Positions 41,805 to 52,362 are shown, counted from the stretch's first letter. The stretch: DNA of 64,000 nucleotides from Pseudonocardia sp. (GCF_029263155.1 NZ_JAJCYB010000008.1:38745-102744), one strand, 5' to 3'. The notes: generated from the letters alone by a model not told the origin. A program made the numbers and translations.

Positions 41805-43444
41805 CGGTGGCCGACGCCCCTGCCCAGCTCGACCGCGACCTGCTGTCGAGCCTGCGCAGCCTGCTCGTGCTCGGCAAACTGATGACCGAGGGCGCCGACG
41901 AGCAGCAGATCCTGGAGCTGGCTGCCACGGCGGCCCCGTCGCTGGCACGGTGCAATGTCGTCGCCGTCGAGCTCGCCGGTCGGTGCGGTGGTCCGTCGAG
42001 ACAAGCCGTCCCGCCCCGACAGACGGCGCAGCTCGCGCTGGTCGGGGCCACCGGCGGGCGCATCGAGCTGCCCGACACCGGATGGGCATGGGCCTACCCG
42101 CTGAGCAGCCTCGCCGGCCACCTGGGTCATCTGCTCATCGGGGCGGCCCGCGAGCCGTCCAACGAGGAGCAGTTCCTGCTCAGGGCGCTGGCCCAGCAGA
42201 CCGGTGGCGCGCTGGCCAACCGGCGGCTGCACGCCCAGGAGCTGGCCACGGCCGCCGAGCTGTCGGCGCTCAACGAGCGGCTCCAGCACAGCATGAACAT
42301 CCACACCCGGCTCACCGCGGTCGCGGTGTCGGGCGAGGGCAGCGAGGGCATCGCGCGGGCCGTCCACGAGCTCACCGGGCTGCAGGTGGCGATCGAGGAC
42401 CGCTACGGGAACCTGCAGGCGTGGGCCGGACCGAACCGGCCCGACCCGTATCCCAAGGACGCCACGGTCCGCCGGGACCAGCTGCTGAGCCGCGCGAAGC
42501 GGGAGGCCCGCCCGATCCGGGACGGCGGCCGGGTACTGGCGCTGGCGCACCCCCAGGGCGACGCCCTCGGGGCCATCGTGCTGATCGACCCGCAGCGCAC
42601 CGCGGGCGAACCGGCGCTGATGGCGCTCGAACACGGCGCCACGATCCTCGCGATGGAGCTGGCCAGGGTGCGTAGCCTCGCCGAGAGCGAGCTGCGGCTG
42701 CGCCGCGACCTGGTGGACGAGCTGCTCAACGGCACCGACGAGGACAGCGGCCTCGCGCGCGCCATGGCGCTGGGCTACGACCTGCAACGCCCGCACCGCG
42801 TCGTCGTCATCGAGGGCCGGGGCCGCACCCGCGACACCGACACCTTCTTCCAGGCCGTGCGGCGCGCGGCGCGCGACGAACCCGCCGGGACGCTGCTGGT
42901 GGCGCGCGGCGCGGACGTGGTGCTGCTCGCCGACTGCGAGGCCGACTGGGAGAGCCTGCGCAAGTCGGTCATGCGCGAGCTGGGTGGTGGCCGGGCCCGG
43001 CTCGGCGTCGGCGAGTGCTGCGAGCGGGTGGCCGAGTTCCCCCGCTCCTACCAGCAGGCCAAGCTCGCGCTGCGGCTGCCGGCACAGGCCGAGTGGGACG
43101 ACCGGGCCATCCGCTTCGACGACCTCGGCGTGTACCGCCTGCTCGTCGGGATCGAGGACCTCGGCGAGGTGGAGCGGTTCGTGCAGCACTGGCTCGGCAA
43201 GCTGCTGGACTACGACGAGCAGCGGGGCTCCGAGCTGGTGCGCACCCTGTCGCACTACCTCAAGCTGGGCGGCAGCTACGAGCTCACCGCGAAGGCGCTG
43301 ATCGTGCACCGCAACACGTTGAAGTACCGGCTGCAGCGGATCCGCCAGATCGGCGGCCTTGACCTGGGGGATCCCGAGACGTGGTTCAACCTGCAGCTGG
43401 CGACGCGGGCATGGGCCACGCTCGGCGTGCTGCGCTGCGGCTGA
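41801..43444 (+). CDS. PucR-family regulator with GAF-like domain
   Basis: 547 residues. N-terminal GAF-like region (EQQILELAATAAPSLARCNV, WAWAYPLSSLAGHLGHLLIG), a helical link (LHAQELATAAELSALNERLQ), a second sensor-like part, and the C-terminal PucR helix-turn-helix ELTAKALIVHRNTLKYRLQR. Translationally coupled to the MEDS gene before it. Likely autogenous or operon-wide control of the CoM gene set; effector unknown. Confidence 0.87.
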   Translation: MTVADAPAQLDRDLLSSLRSLLVLGKLMTEGADEQQILELAATAAPSLARCNVVAVELAGRCGGPSRQAVPPRQTAQLALVGATGGRIELPDTGWAWAYPLSSLAGHLGHLLIGAAREPSNEEQFLLRALAQQTGGALANRRLHAQELATAAELSALNERLQHSMNIHTRLTAVAVSGEGSEGIARAVHELTGLQVAIEDRYGNLQAWAGPNRPDPYPKDATVRRDQLLSRAKREARPIRDGGRVLALAHPQGDALGAIVLIDPQRTAGEPALMALEHGATILAMELARVRSLAESELRLRRDLVDELLNGTDEDSGLARAMALGYDLQRPHRVVVIEGRGRTRDTDTFFQAVRRAARDEPAGTLLVARGADVVLLADCEADWESLRKSVMRELGGGRARLGVGECCERVAEFPRSYQQAKLALRLPAQAEWDDRAIRFDDLGVYRLLVGIEDLGEVERFVQHWLGKLLDYDEQRGSELVRTLSHYLKLGGSYELTAKALIVHRNTLKYRLQRIRQIGGLDLGDPETWFNLQLATRAWATLGVLRCG

Positions 43445-43557
43445 TGCGCGCACTTCCCGGCGTCGCGGCGGGCCCGCGCGCGCATCGTGTCTCCCACGCG
43501 CGCGCAGCTACGCGCGCGTGCGTCGCAGAACGCGCGCGCCGAAGGGGCTCTGCATAG
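43445..43557. repeat. GCGCGC-rich palindromic spacer
   Basis: The 113 bp after the PucR stop contain many GCGCGCG runs in inverted orientation (for example CCGCGCGCGCATC and CACGCGCGCGCAG) and resemble the larger repeat cluster at 28.6-29.0 kb. It may act as a transcript end or dispersed repeat. AAGGGG about ten bases before the GTG at 43558 is a weak ribosome-binding site. Confidence 0.5.
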
Positions 43558-45825
43558 GTGCCCCCCGGTCACATGTCGCACTGGGGCGCGTTCACCCCTG
43601 CCGTGGATGCGCGCGGCGAGGTCGTCTCGGCGCGGGGGTCCGAGCTCGATCCGGCTCCATCGCCGTTGCTCGGCAACCTTGTCGGGTCGCTGCGCCATCG
43701 CCTCCGCGTCGCCTCGCCCATGGTGCGCAGGGGCTGGCTGGAGCGCGGCCCCGGGCCCGATCCGCGCCGCGGTGACGAGGCGTTCGTCGCGGTGGGCTGG
43801 GACGAGGTCCTCGACCGCCTGTCGGCGGAGCTGCGGAGGGTGTACGGCGGCCGCGGGCCGGAAGCGGTGTTCGGCGGGTCCTACGGCTGGTCGAGCGCCG
43901 GGCGGTTCCATCACGCGCAGGGCCAGGTCCACCGGTTCCTCAACTCGCTCGGTGGCTACGTCGCATCGGTCAACACCTACAGCGCGGGCACGTCCGAGGT
44001 CCTCCTGCCGCATGTGCTCGGCGCGGGCCCGGAGATCCTGCGGTCGCTGACGAGCTGGCCGCTGCTCGCCGCCCACACCGAGCTGATGGTCTGCTTCGGC
44101 GGGGTGCCCGCGAAGAACACCGCCGTTGCGCCGGGGGGCGTCACCCGGCACGACACCGACGGGCACCTGCGGGCGATGGCCGCGCGCGGCGCGGAGTTCG
44201 TCCTGATCGGGCCGGACCGCCGGGACCTGCCCGCGCATCTCCCGTCCCGCTGGCTGCCGGCCCGTCCGGGCACCGACACCGCACTCATGCTGGCGCTGTG
44301 CCACGTGCTCGTCACCGAGAACCTCCACGACGCCGCCTTCGTCGCGTCGCACTGCACCGGGCTGGACCGGGTGCTGCCCTACCTGACCGGTGCGTCCGAC
44401 GGCGTCCCGAAGTCGCCACGATGGGCGGCGGCGCTGTGCGGCGTCGAGGCGGACGAGATCACGGCGCTGGCCCGCGCCATGGCGTCGAGGCGGACGATGG
44501 TGACCGTCACCTTCTCGCTGCAACGGGCCGAGTTCGGCGAGCAGCCCATCTGGGCCGGCGTGCTGCTGGCTGCGCTGATCGGACAGATCGGGCTCCCGGG
44601 TGGCGGCTTCGGCCACGGCTACGGATCGGTTGGTGACAACGGATTTCCCGCCCACAAGAGCCCGTTGCCCACGCTCCCGCAAGGCGTCAACCCGGTGCGC
44701 GAATACATCCCGGTCGCCCGGATCGCGGACATGCTCCTCGATCCGGGCGGCGCGTACGAGTACAACGGCGAACGGCGGCGCTACCCGGAGATCGAGCTCG
44801 TCTACTGGTGCGGCGGCAACCCGTTCCACCACCACCAGCACCTCGCTCGGCTGCGCGAGGCGTGGCGACGGCCCTCGACGGTCGTCGTCCACGAGCAGTA
44901 CTGGACGCCGGCTGCCCAGCACGCCGACATCGTGCTGCCCGCAACCGTCACCCTTGAGCGTGACGACATCGGCTCGTCGCGCACCGACCCGTTCCTCACC
45001 GCCATGCGCGCCTGCGCCGCGCCGTACGAGCTGGCCAGGGACGACTACGCGACGTTCTCCGATCTCGCCGCGATCCTCGGCACCGAGAAGGCCTATACGG
45101 AGGGGCGCAGCGCCGCCGAGTGGCTGCGGCACCTCTACGACGGCTGGCGGGACGGACGGCCGGTCCCCGATTTCGACGCCTTCTGGGCGGCGGGCCGGGT
45201 GGACGTCGCGGTGCCGGCGCCGAGCATCCTGCTCGCCGACTTCCGCCGGGATCCTGCCGGCCACCCCCTCGCGACGCCGAGCGGGCGGATCGAGCTGCAC
45301 TCCGAGGTCGTCGCCTCTTATCGCTATGCGGACTGCCCCGGCCACCCCGCCTGGCTCGAACCCGAGGAATGGCACGGATCAGCCCGCGCGGCGCGGTACC
45401 CCCTCGTGCTGCTCGCCAACAATCCCGCGTCCCGGCTGCACAGCCAGCTCGACTTCGGCCCGCACAGCGCGGCGTCCAAGGTGGACGGCCGGGAACCGGT
45501 CCGGATCCACCCCCTCGACGCCGGGCGACGCGGCCTCTCCGACGGCGATCTCGTGCGGGTGTTCAACGATCGTGGCGCGTGCGTGGGCGGGGTGGTCGTG
45601 GACCCCGACATCGCGGCGGGGGTGGTGCAGATGGCGACCGGGTCGTGGCTGTCCCCCGTCGCCGGGGTCGAGCCCCTCCTGTGCTCGGCAGGCAACGTCA
45701 ACGTGCTGACCCGCGACACGGGGTCGTCGCGGCTGTCGCAGGGGTGCGCGGGGAGCCGCGCGCTCGTCGAGATCGAGAGGTGGCCAGGCGAGCCGCCCGC
45801 CATCGCCGCTGATGAGGATCGGTGA
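43558..45825 (+). CDS. Molybdopterin oxidoreductase, BisC/TorA-type
   Basis: 755 residues, DMSO reductase family. SVNTYSAGTSEVL places Ser142 where the molybdenum-ligating Ser of BisC/TorA-type enzymes lies; WCGGNPFHHHQHLARL and the C-terminal molydopterin-binding ANNPASRLHSQLDFG are further family marks. No N-terminal Fe-S Cys cluster and no Tat signal are seen, so it is probably a cytoplasmic BisC-like sulfoxide or N-oxide reductase. GTG 43558 or ATG 43573 may be the start. Its link to CoM metabolism is unknown; a thioether sulfoxide is one possible substrate (inference). Confidence 0.85.
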   Translation: MPPGHMSHWGAFTPAVDARGEVVSARGSELDPAPSPLLGNLVGSLRHRLRVASPMVRRGWLERGPGPDPRRGDEAFVAVGWDEVLDRLSAELRRVYGGRGPEAVFGGSYGWSSAGRFHHAQGQVHRFLNSLGGYVASVNTYSAGTSEVLLPHVLGAGPEILRSLTSWPLLAAHTELMVCFGGVPAKNTAVAPGGVTRHDTDGHLRAMAARGAEFVLIGPDRRDLPAHLPSRWLPARPGTDTALMLALCHVLVTENLHDAAFVASHCTGLDRVLPYLTGASDGVPKSPRWAAALCGVEADEITALARAMASRRTMVTVTFSLQRAEFGEQPIWAGVLLAALIGQIGLPGGGFGHGYGSVGDNGFPAHKSPLPTLPQGVNPVREYIPVARIADMLLDPGGAYEYNGERRRYPEIELVYWCGGNPFHHHQHLARLREAWRRPSTVVVHEQYWTPAAQHADIVLPATVTLERDDIGSSRTDPFLTAMRACAAPYELARDDYATFSDLAAILGTEKAYTEGRSAAEWLRHLYDGWRDGRPVPDFDAFWAAGRVDVAVPAPSILLADFRRDPAGHPLATPSGRIELHSEVVASYRYADCPGHPAWLEPEEWHGSARAARYPLVLLANNPASRLHSQLDFGPHSAASKVDGREPVRIHPLDAGRRGLSDGDLVRVFNDRGACVGGVVVDPDIAAGVVQMATGSWLSPVAGVEPLLCSAGNVNVLTRDTGSSRLSQGCAGSRALVEIERWPGEPPAIAADEDR

Positions 45826-46465
45826 TGATCCGCGAGACGTGCGACGTGGGCGACGGCCTCGGCCCGGTTCCGGTGGCCGAGCTTGCCCAGCACGCTGCTG
45901 ACGTGATGCGCGGCGGTCTTGCGGCTGATGAACAACCGCTGGGCACCAGGTGCATCACCTCCTGCTCGCGCCTCAGCTCGGCGCCGCTGCGCGGGACGCT
46001 GCGCCGCGCCACGCCGGGTGACCGCAGCAGGGCAGCGGCCGTGTCGGCAAGCACCGTGGCGCCCACCCGGTCGAACTCCGCCAATGCGGCGCCTGCCTCG
46101 GCGATCGCCAGCTGCGGGGAGCTTGGCGCGTGCGCGCGGGCCGAGGCGAGATTCACCTGCCCGGCGTCGAGCGGGAGCCCGAGCCAGGTGAAGATCGCCC
46201 ATGCGGTGTGGAAGGTGACATGTGGGCTCCGCACTGGCGGCCGGACCCGGTCCTTGGCCTTGATCGCCCATCCGACAGAGAACTCGCCCCGGTGATTGTG
46301 ATTGAGCGGGTTGATCTTCGTTGTGCCGTTCCGGTGGGCGGGCAGGGCGAGGTAGCCGGCCCGCTGTTCTGCCGGTGGCCCCTGCCAGTCGTCGTGTCGA
46401 GATGGGAGTTCAACCAGTGGGGACGGGCGGCGAGGTGAGCCGGGCGAACGCGGCGGCCGGCTCAC
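45826..46465 (-). pseudogene. LuxR-family regulator remnant
   Basis: One minus frame gives GLPLDAGQVNLASARAHAP and SGAELRREQEVMHLVPSG (the start of a LuxR domain); the end of the domain, LFISRKTAAHHVSSVLGKLG followed by NRAEAVAHVARLA, is in another frame about 90 bases on. Around eight codons between are missing. Upstream sequence shows no ATPase or sensor. The C-terminal end is hard to set because the frame stays open into the convergent molybdoenzyme gene. A decayed regulator related to the LAL relic at 9.3-10.5 kb is possible. Confidence 0.65.
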
Positions 46466-46713
46466 GGGCCCACGGCACTGCGGCGAACCCGGTCCGCGCG
46501 GCCGGCCGCCAGCCCCGCGGCCACCCGCTTGGGCGAGCGGCCGTCACAGACATAGATCAGGCCGCAACCCGCGGCCAGCGCTGCCGAGACCAGCGGGCCA
46601 CGAACGCGTCGCGTTCGGCGTCCCAACACACCGACATGGTCGGCGACCCGCAGCAGTGCTGACTCGAGCGAGAGCTCGACGTAGCGGTCGGCAGTGTCAG
46701 CTTGGATGCTCAT
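46462..46713 (-). pseudogene. Truncated MEDS-domain gene
   Basis: From the ATG at 46713 the product begins MSIQADTADRYVELSLES, then ALLRVADHVGV, nearly the same as the intact MEDS protein at 15.2-15.8 kb. After HVGV the frame is disturbed by small indels, then resumes as PLVSAALAAGCGLIYVCDG and stops at about 84 residues, against 210 in the intact copy. A remnant of a third MEDS module. Confidence 0.7.
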
Positions 46714-46999
46714 CCGGGCGCCCCTTCGTCCGACGGACCCTACCGGCGGCCCCCAAGGGAGATTCGTCTTTGAGGGGACAGGCTCGACCCACGGGTTACT
46801 CCGGCCGGGACAAACCCGCGCGACGAGCCCAGGGCGATGCCCGGACCCCACCGTCCCGGGCGGCCTCGTCGGTCACGGTCGAACAGCAGCCGGATCTCTG
46901 TCCGGTGCGGACGTGCCTGCCGGCCCGACGCCGGCCATACCGTCCACGGGTGTCCGGCGCCGCGCGAGGCGGCCCTGAGTGGAATCTGGTGGCAGCAGA

Positions 47000-47767
47000 A
47001 TGACTGATGCGGAATCGACGGTCTCGACGGATCCCCGGGAGCGGGTTGCGGTCGTCACCGGTGGTGCGTCCGGTATCGGCAGGGCCACCTGCGCCCGGCT
47101 CCTCGCCGACGGATTCACCCTGGCCGTGCTCGACCTCGACGGCGACGCGGCGAAGGCCGCGGCGGGCTCCACTGGGCTGGGCCTGGTGGCCGACGTCTCC
47201 GACGCCGAGCAGGTCGAGCAGGCCTTCGCGACGATCGTCGCGACCTTCGGCCGGATCGACGTGCTCGTCAACAACGCCGGCATCAGCGGCGGGCCGGCGG
47301 CGACGATCTGCCACGAGACGCCGATCGAGGAGTGGGACCGCGTCCACGCGATCAACTCGCGCGGGCCGTTCCTGTGCTCGCGCGCCGCGCTGCCGGTGAT
47401 GATCGCGCAGGGATCCGGGCACGTGATCACGACGGCATCGATCGCGGGCCAGGTCGTGTTCCCCGCCCGCTGCGCCTACACGGCGTCCAAGGGCGCCGCG
47501 CTGATGTTCGCGAAGTCGCTCGGGGTCGACTACGCCCACGCCGGGATCCGCTCCAACGCCGTCTGTCCCGGGTTCGTGCAGACCCCGATGACACAGTGGC
47601 GCCTCGACGTCCCCGAGCTGCGCGAGAAGGTGGAGGGGGCCATCCCGATCGGCCGCGTCGCGCAGCCCGAGGACCTCGCCGACGCCATCGCGCTGCTGGC
47701 CTCCGACCGCCTGAGCTACATGACGGGCGCCGCGCTGGTCGTCGACGGCGGGTGGACGGCCCTCTGA
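47000..47767 (+). CDS. SDR resembling R-2-hydroxypropyl-CoM dehydrogenase, second copy
   Basis: 255 residues, very similar to the SDR at 34458-35198 over its full length apart from a longer N-terminus. Triad Ser147, Tyr160, Lys164; the proposed sulfonate-binding residues are Arg157 (FPARCAYTASKG) and Arg201 (QTPMTQWRLDVPEL). It is the only intact gene between the MEDS and EaCoMT pseudogenes, so it may be a survivor of a duplicated module. The ATG at 47000 has no strong Shine-Dalgarno sequence; GGTGGCAGC is upstream. Confidence 0.8.
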   Translation: MTDAESTVSTDPRERVAVVTGGASGIGRATCARLLADGFTLAVLDLDGDAAKAAAGSTGLGLVADVSDAEQVEQAFATIVATFGRIDVLVNNAGISGGPAATICHETPIEEWDRVHAINSRGPFLCSRAALPVMIAQGSGHVITTASIAGQVVFPARCAYTASKGAALMFAKSLGVDYAHAGIRSNAVCPGFVQTPMTQWRLDVPELREKVEGAIPIGRVAQPEDLADAIALLASDRLSYMTGAALVVDGGWTAL

Positions 47768-47792
47768 ATCTCCACTCGGCACGGTAGGAGCC

Positions 47793-47831
47793 GGCCGCGG
47801 GAAGCAGGTCCGACTGCTGCCTCCCGCGGCC
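47793..47831. terminator. Hairpin after SDR gene
   Basis: GGCCGCGGGA-AGCAG (from 47793) pairs with CTGCT-GCC-TCCCGCGGCC (to 47831), 15 bp with a 3-nt bulge and a short loop. It starts 26 bp after the SDR stop codon and 8 bp before the end of the facing EaCoMT relic, so it could end transcription from both sides. Confidence 0.65.
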
Positions 47832-47838
47832 GCACTGC

Positions 47839-48388
47839 TCAGCTCCCGGAGAGGATCCCCCGGGCGATCCGCGTTCCTTCGACCAGCGCGTCGAGCTTGC
47901 GCGCCGCGTGCTCGCGCTTGAGGGTTGAGCAGCCCGCAGTCGGTGCTGACCGCGATCCGCTCCGCAGGCACGTACTGTGCCGCCTCCACGAGCCGGTCGG
48001 CAACGGCGCGCGGGTCCTCGATCACCATCGACTTCACGTCGATGACGCCGAGGCCGAGGCTCATGTGCGCGGGCAGGTCCTTCAGGTGCCGCAGGTCCCC
48101 GCTGCCGCGTCGCATCGTCTCGATGTGGATCTGGTCGACGTCGGCCGCGAAGGCGAACGGGAACATGTCCTGGCCGCGCGGTCCCCCGACGCCGGGGTTG
48201 CCGCCCTGGTTGCCGTAGCAGATGCGCCAGATGCGGTGCGCGTCCACGCCCTCGAACGCGGTGTTGAGCACCTCGATGAACCACGCCTCCTCGCCGTAGT
48301 AGGTGAGCGGCTCATGGATCTGGATCCAGTCCACGCCCCGCGCGACGAGGTCCTTGAACTCCGCGTTGATCACCTTGGCGAGCGCCAT
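47839..48388 (-). pseudogene. EaCoMT-like gene, N-terminal half lost and C-terminus frameshifted
   Basis: The frame from 48388 begins MALAKVINAEFKDLVARG, which aligns with residues ~168-185 of EaCoMT copy 3, so roughly half the protein is missing. It keeps RICYGNQGGNPG and STDCGL. After LLN, one extra base (AACCCTCAAG where AACCTCAAG is expected) shifts the frame; the lost C-terminus (KREHAARKLDALVEGTRIAR) is still readable to a TGA at 47839-47841. Both damages show this is a dead copy. Confidence 0.85.
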
Positions 48389-48506
48389 CGTTCGTCCGGA
48401 CCGGACAGGCGCAACCCGTCGATTCGGCTCGTTAGGGCAATGCGACCCGCTGTGACGGTGCGATATCCATGGTTGGTTCGAGTCACCTGTATCCAGGGGA
48501 GCCTCC

Positions 48507-49526
48507 GTGAACACACGTCCACCACGACGCCGGCCGACGACGTGGGCCCTGTTCGTGTCGCTCCTCGCCCTGCTGGTCTCGACGACCGCGTGCGGCGACG
48601 GCGACGCCGGCGGCCGCTCCGCGACCACGATCGTCGTCGGGTCCCCGTGCAAGACCTGTCTCAAGACCCTGCTCACGGCGTCCAGGGAGATCGAGGGCAC
48701 GCCCTACGCGCTCGAGTTCGCCGACTTCGACTCCGCGCCGCCGCTGATCGAGGCGATGAAGGCGGGCCGGGTGGACGTGGCGTGGGGTGGCGAGGTCCCG
48801 GTGTTCTTCGGGATCTCCAACGGGGCCCCGGTCGTCCTCCTCGCGGGCGGGCGCAGCTCGGCGACGGGACAGAGCCGCATCCTCGTCAAGGAGGACTCGC
48901 CGATCCGCACCGTGGCCGACCTGCGAGGCAAGAAGATCGCGATGCCGCTGTACACGGTCCCGCACTACCCGCTGGCCGTGGCGCTGCAGGAGGCCGGCCT
49001 CGCCTGGTCCGACGTCGAGGTCGTCAACCTGAACACCACCGACGGGCTCGCCGCGTTCAACGCGGGGAGCGTCGACGCCTTCGTGGTGTGGGACCCGAAC
49101 GCCGCCGTCGTCGAGACCGAGCACGGCGGGCGCACGCTCCAGCCGCTCGGGGACGTGATCAACCCCGACAGCGCCTACTACGCGGCGGCAGGGGCCGTGC
49201 AGGACCCGGCGAAACGAGCGGCGATCGAGGACCTCACCGGGCGGGTGGTGCGCGCGTTCGCCTGGGTGGGCGAGCACAAGGCCGAGTGGGCGGGGCAGGT
49301 CACCGAGCTGACCGGCGTACCCGCGGCCGCCGCCGGCCTTGCCGCCGACCGCCAGGACTGGCAGCTCGTGCCCGTCGACGACGGCGTGCGCGCCACCTGG
49401 CAGCAGGAGGTCGACTTCTTCGCGCAGCTGGGTCAGATCACGGCGCCGTTCCCGGTGGCGGAGCGCGTGGTCCCCGGGTTCGACACGGTCGTCGCCGGCG
49501 CGCTCGCGACGCTCGACCGCGGATGA
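48507..49526 (+). CDS. ABC transporter substrate-binding lipoprotein, SsuA/TauA-like
   Basis: 339 residues. An N-terminal hydrophobic segment ends in STTACGDGD, a plausible lipoprotein cleavage site (Cys29). The mature part has the NMT1/SsuA-like pattern: VVGSPCKTCLKTLLTAS, LIEAMKAGRVDVAWGG, TVADLRGKKIAMPLYTVPHY and NAGSVDAFVVWDPNAA. It would catch a sulfonate or similar small anion outside the membrane. First gene of an importer operon with a permease, ATPase and epoxide hydrolase. Substrate class is inferred from family only. Confidence 0.83.
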   Translation: MNTRPPRRRPTTWALFVSLLALLVSTTACGDGDAGGRSATTIVVGSPCKTCLKTLLTASREIEGTPYALEFADFDSAPPLIEAMKAGRVDVAWGGEVPVFFGISNGAPVVLLAGGRSSATGQSRILVKEDSPIRTVADLRGKKIAMPLYTVPHYPLAVALQEAGLAWSDVEVVNLNTTDGLAAFNAGSVDAFVVWDPNAAVVETEHGGRTLQPLGDVINPDSAYYAAAGAVQDPAKRAAIEDLTGRVVRAFAWVGEHKAEWAGQVTELTGVPAAAAGLAADRQDWQLVPVDDGVRATWQQEVDFFAQLGQITAPFPVAERVVPGFDTVVAGALATLDRG

Positions 49527-50343
49527 GAGACCTCGCGTCCGGCACCGTGCGGGTGGGATCGCCGGCCGCCGGTCCGCACCGCGTGACCGCGCAGGCCCAG
49601 GGGCGGAACGGGCCCCCGCGCGGGGCGCGGAAGCTCCTGGGACTGGTGCTCCTGCTCGGCGTCTGGGCGCTGGGTTCGGCGCAGGGGTGGATCCCGGAGG
49701 CCGCGATCCCGGGACCCTGGGTGATCGTCGCGTCGTTCGCGGACCTCGTCGCCGACCGGACGCTGCCGGAGGCGATGCTGATCTCCCTGCAGCGGGTGGC
49801 GATCGGTCTCGCGATCGGCCTGGTGATCGGCGTCGGGCTCGCCGTCGCGACGGGCTTGTCCCGCTTCGCGGAGGACCTCTTCGACGCGCCGATGCAGATG
49901 CTGCGCACGATCCCGTGGCCCGGGCTGATCCCGCTGCTGATCATCTGGTTCGGCATCGACGAGGCCCCGAAGGTCGCCCTCGTCGCGTTCGCGGTGACGT
50001 TCCCGCTCTACCTCAACGTCTACGCCGGGATCCGCACCGTGGACATGACGCTCGTGGAGGCGGCCCGGACGCTGGGCCTGGGGCGGGCGGCCCTGATCCG
50101 GCACGTGATGCTGCCGGGGGCGCTGCCCAGCGCCCTCGTCGGGCTGCGCTGGGCGCTCGGTTCGGCCTGGCTGGCGCTGGTGTTCAGCGAGACCGTGAAC
50201 GCCCAGGCCGGCATCGGTTACCTCATCACGCTGGCCCGGGAGTCGTACCGGACCGACGTCATCATCGTCGGGCTCGTCGTCTACGCCTTCCTCGGCCTGG
50301 CGGCGGACGTGATCGTCCGAGGATTGGAACGGTGGCTCCTGTC

Positions 50344-50371
<28 letters not shown>
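49523..50371 (+). CDS. ABC transporter permease, SsuC/TauC-like
   Basis: 282 residues with six or so hydrophobic segments. The cytoplasmic EAA loop appears as EAARTLGLGRAALIRHVMLPG. LRTIPWPGLIPLLIIWFGIDEAPK is the typical central block of SsuC/TauC permeases. The ATG overlaps the stop of the binding protein gene by 4 bp. It forms the membrane channel of the importer together with the ATPase gene that overlaps it by 28 bp. Confidence 0.87.
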
Positions 50372-51079
<708 letters not shown>

Positions 51080-51087
<8 letters not shown>

Positions 51088-52201
51088 GACCCGGGACTTC
51101 CGTGTCGACCCCTTCCGTATCGATGTGGCCGACGAGGTGCTCGACGACCTGCGGCGGCGGTTGCGGGCCACCCGCTGGCCCGACCGTGAACCGGTCGACG
51201 ACTGGAGCCACGGCACCCCGCTGGGCTACCTGCAGGAGTTCTGCGCCTACTGGGCCGACGGGTACGACTGGCGGGCCCGCGAGGCGGCCCTCAACCGCTT
51301 CGACCAGTTCACCACCCCGATCGACGGCATCGACATCCACTTCGTACACGCCCGGTCCGAGGCGCCCGGCGCGCTGCCGCTGCTGCTGACGCACGGCTGG
51401 CCGGGATCGGTCACCGAGTTCGCGCGGGTGATCGAGCCGCTGCGCGAGACGTTCCACGTCGTGTGCCCGTCGCTGCCGGGGTTCGGGTTCTCCGGCAAGC
51501 CCCCGAAGACGGGCTGGGGCGTGGAGCGGATCGCGGACGCCTGGGCCGCGCTGATGGATCGGCTGGGCTACCCGCGCTTCGGCGCCCACGGCGGGGACTG
51601 GGGCGCGTTCGTCACCTCGGCGCTGGGCGAACGCCACCCCGGCCGGCTCGCGGGCATCCACCTCACCATGCCGATCGCACCGCCCGATCCGGCCGACCTG
51701 GCCGATCCCGACCGCCTCGACGCCGCGGCCCGGGAGGCCCTCGACGCCCGCCGCCGGTACGACGCGGACGAGATCGGCTACTCGATCCTGCAGAGCACCC
51801 GGCCGCAGACCGTCGGCTACGGCCTGACCGACTCCCCCGCCGGGCAGGCGGCATGGATCCTGGAGAAGTACCGGAGCTGGTCGGACTGCGACGGCCACCC
51901 GGAGAACGCGATCGGCCGCGACGAGCTGATCGACAACGTGATGCTCTACTGGGTCACCGCCTCGGCCACCTCGTCGGCCCGGCTCTACCGGGAGAGCTTC
52001 CGGAAGGTGACGCCCGGCCCGGTGCGCGTGCCCACCGCGGTCGCGGCCTTCCCGAAGGAGATCATCAAGACCACGCGACGCTGGGCCGCGCGCCGCTACG
52101 ACCTCGTGCGCTGGACCGACATGCCCCGCGGCGGGCACTTCGCCGCCCTGGAGCAGCCGGAGCTGCTGGTCACCGACCTCCGGGAGTTCTTCGCCGCGTG
52201 A
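51080..52201 (+). CDS. Epoxide hydrolase (EHN-type alpha/beta hydrolase)
   Basis: 373 residues. The N-terminal ~110 residues are the EHN domain (FRIDVADEVLDDLRRRL); the hydrolase core has the oxyanion motif HGWPGS (105-110), nucleophile Asp173 in HGGDWGAF and the base His in PRGGHFAALEQPE. It adds water to an epoxide to give a diol, offering a CoM-independent way to remove epoxides. It is the last gene of the importer operon and ends in a strong hairpin. Why it is coupled to a sulfonate-type importer is not evident. Confidence 0.88.
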
Positions 52202-52254
52202 GATGGCAACCAGCGCGATCCAGCGGCCGCCCGACAGCCCTGGTGGCCATCTCA
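52199..52254 (+). terminator. 15-bp stem hairpin after importer/epoxide hydrolase operon
   Basis: TGAGATGGCAACCAG (52199-52213, starting with the stop codon) pairs with CTGGTGGCCATCTCA (52240-52254); 14 of 15 positions match, with a 26-nt loop. It is well placed to end the operon. Confidence 0.75.
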
Positions 52255-52362
52255 CGGTCCGGGGGCGGAGGGGATCGTGACGCGGCGCGCACCCGAGGCC
52301 GTGTGCTCCCGGATCGCGTCGAGGGCACCGCGGTCGAACCGGTCCGCGAGCCGGGCCAGCGG

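Noticed and set aside
43445..43557. CRISPR array or tRNA cluster in GC-rich repeats
   Set aside because: Repeats are short GCGCGC palindromes without regular spacer length, and no cloverleaf pattern was seen.
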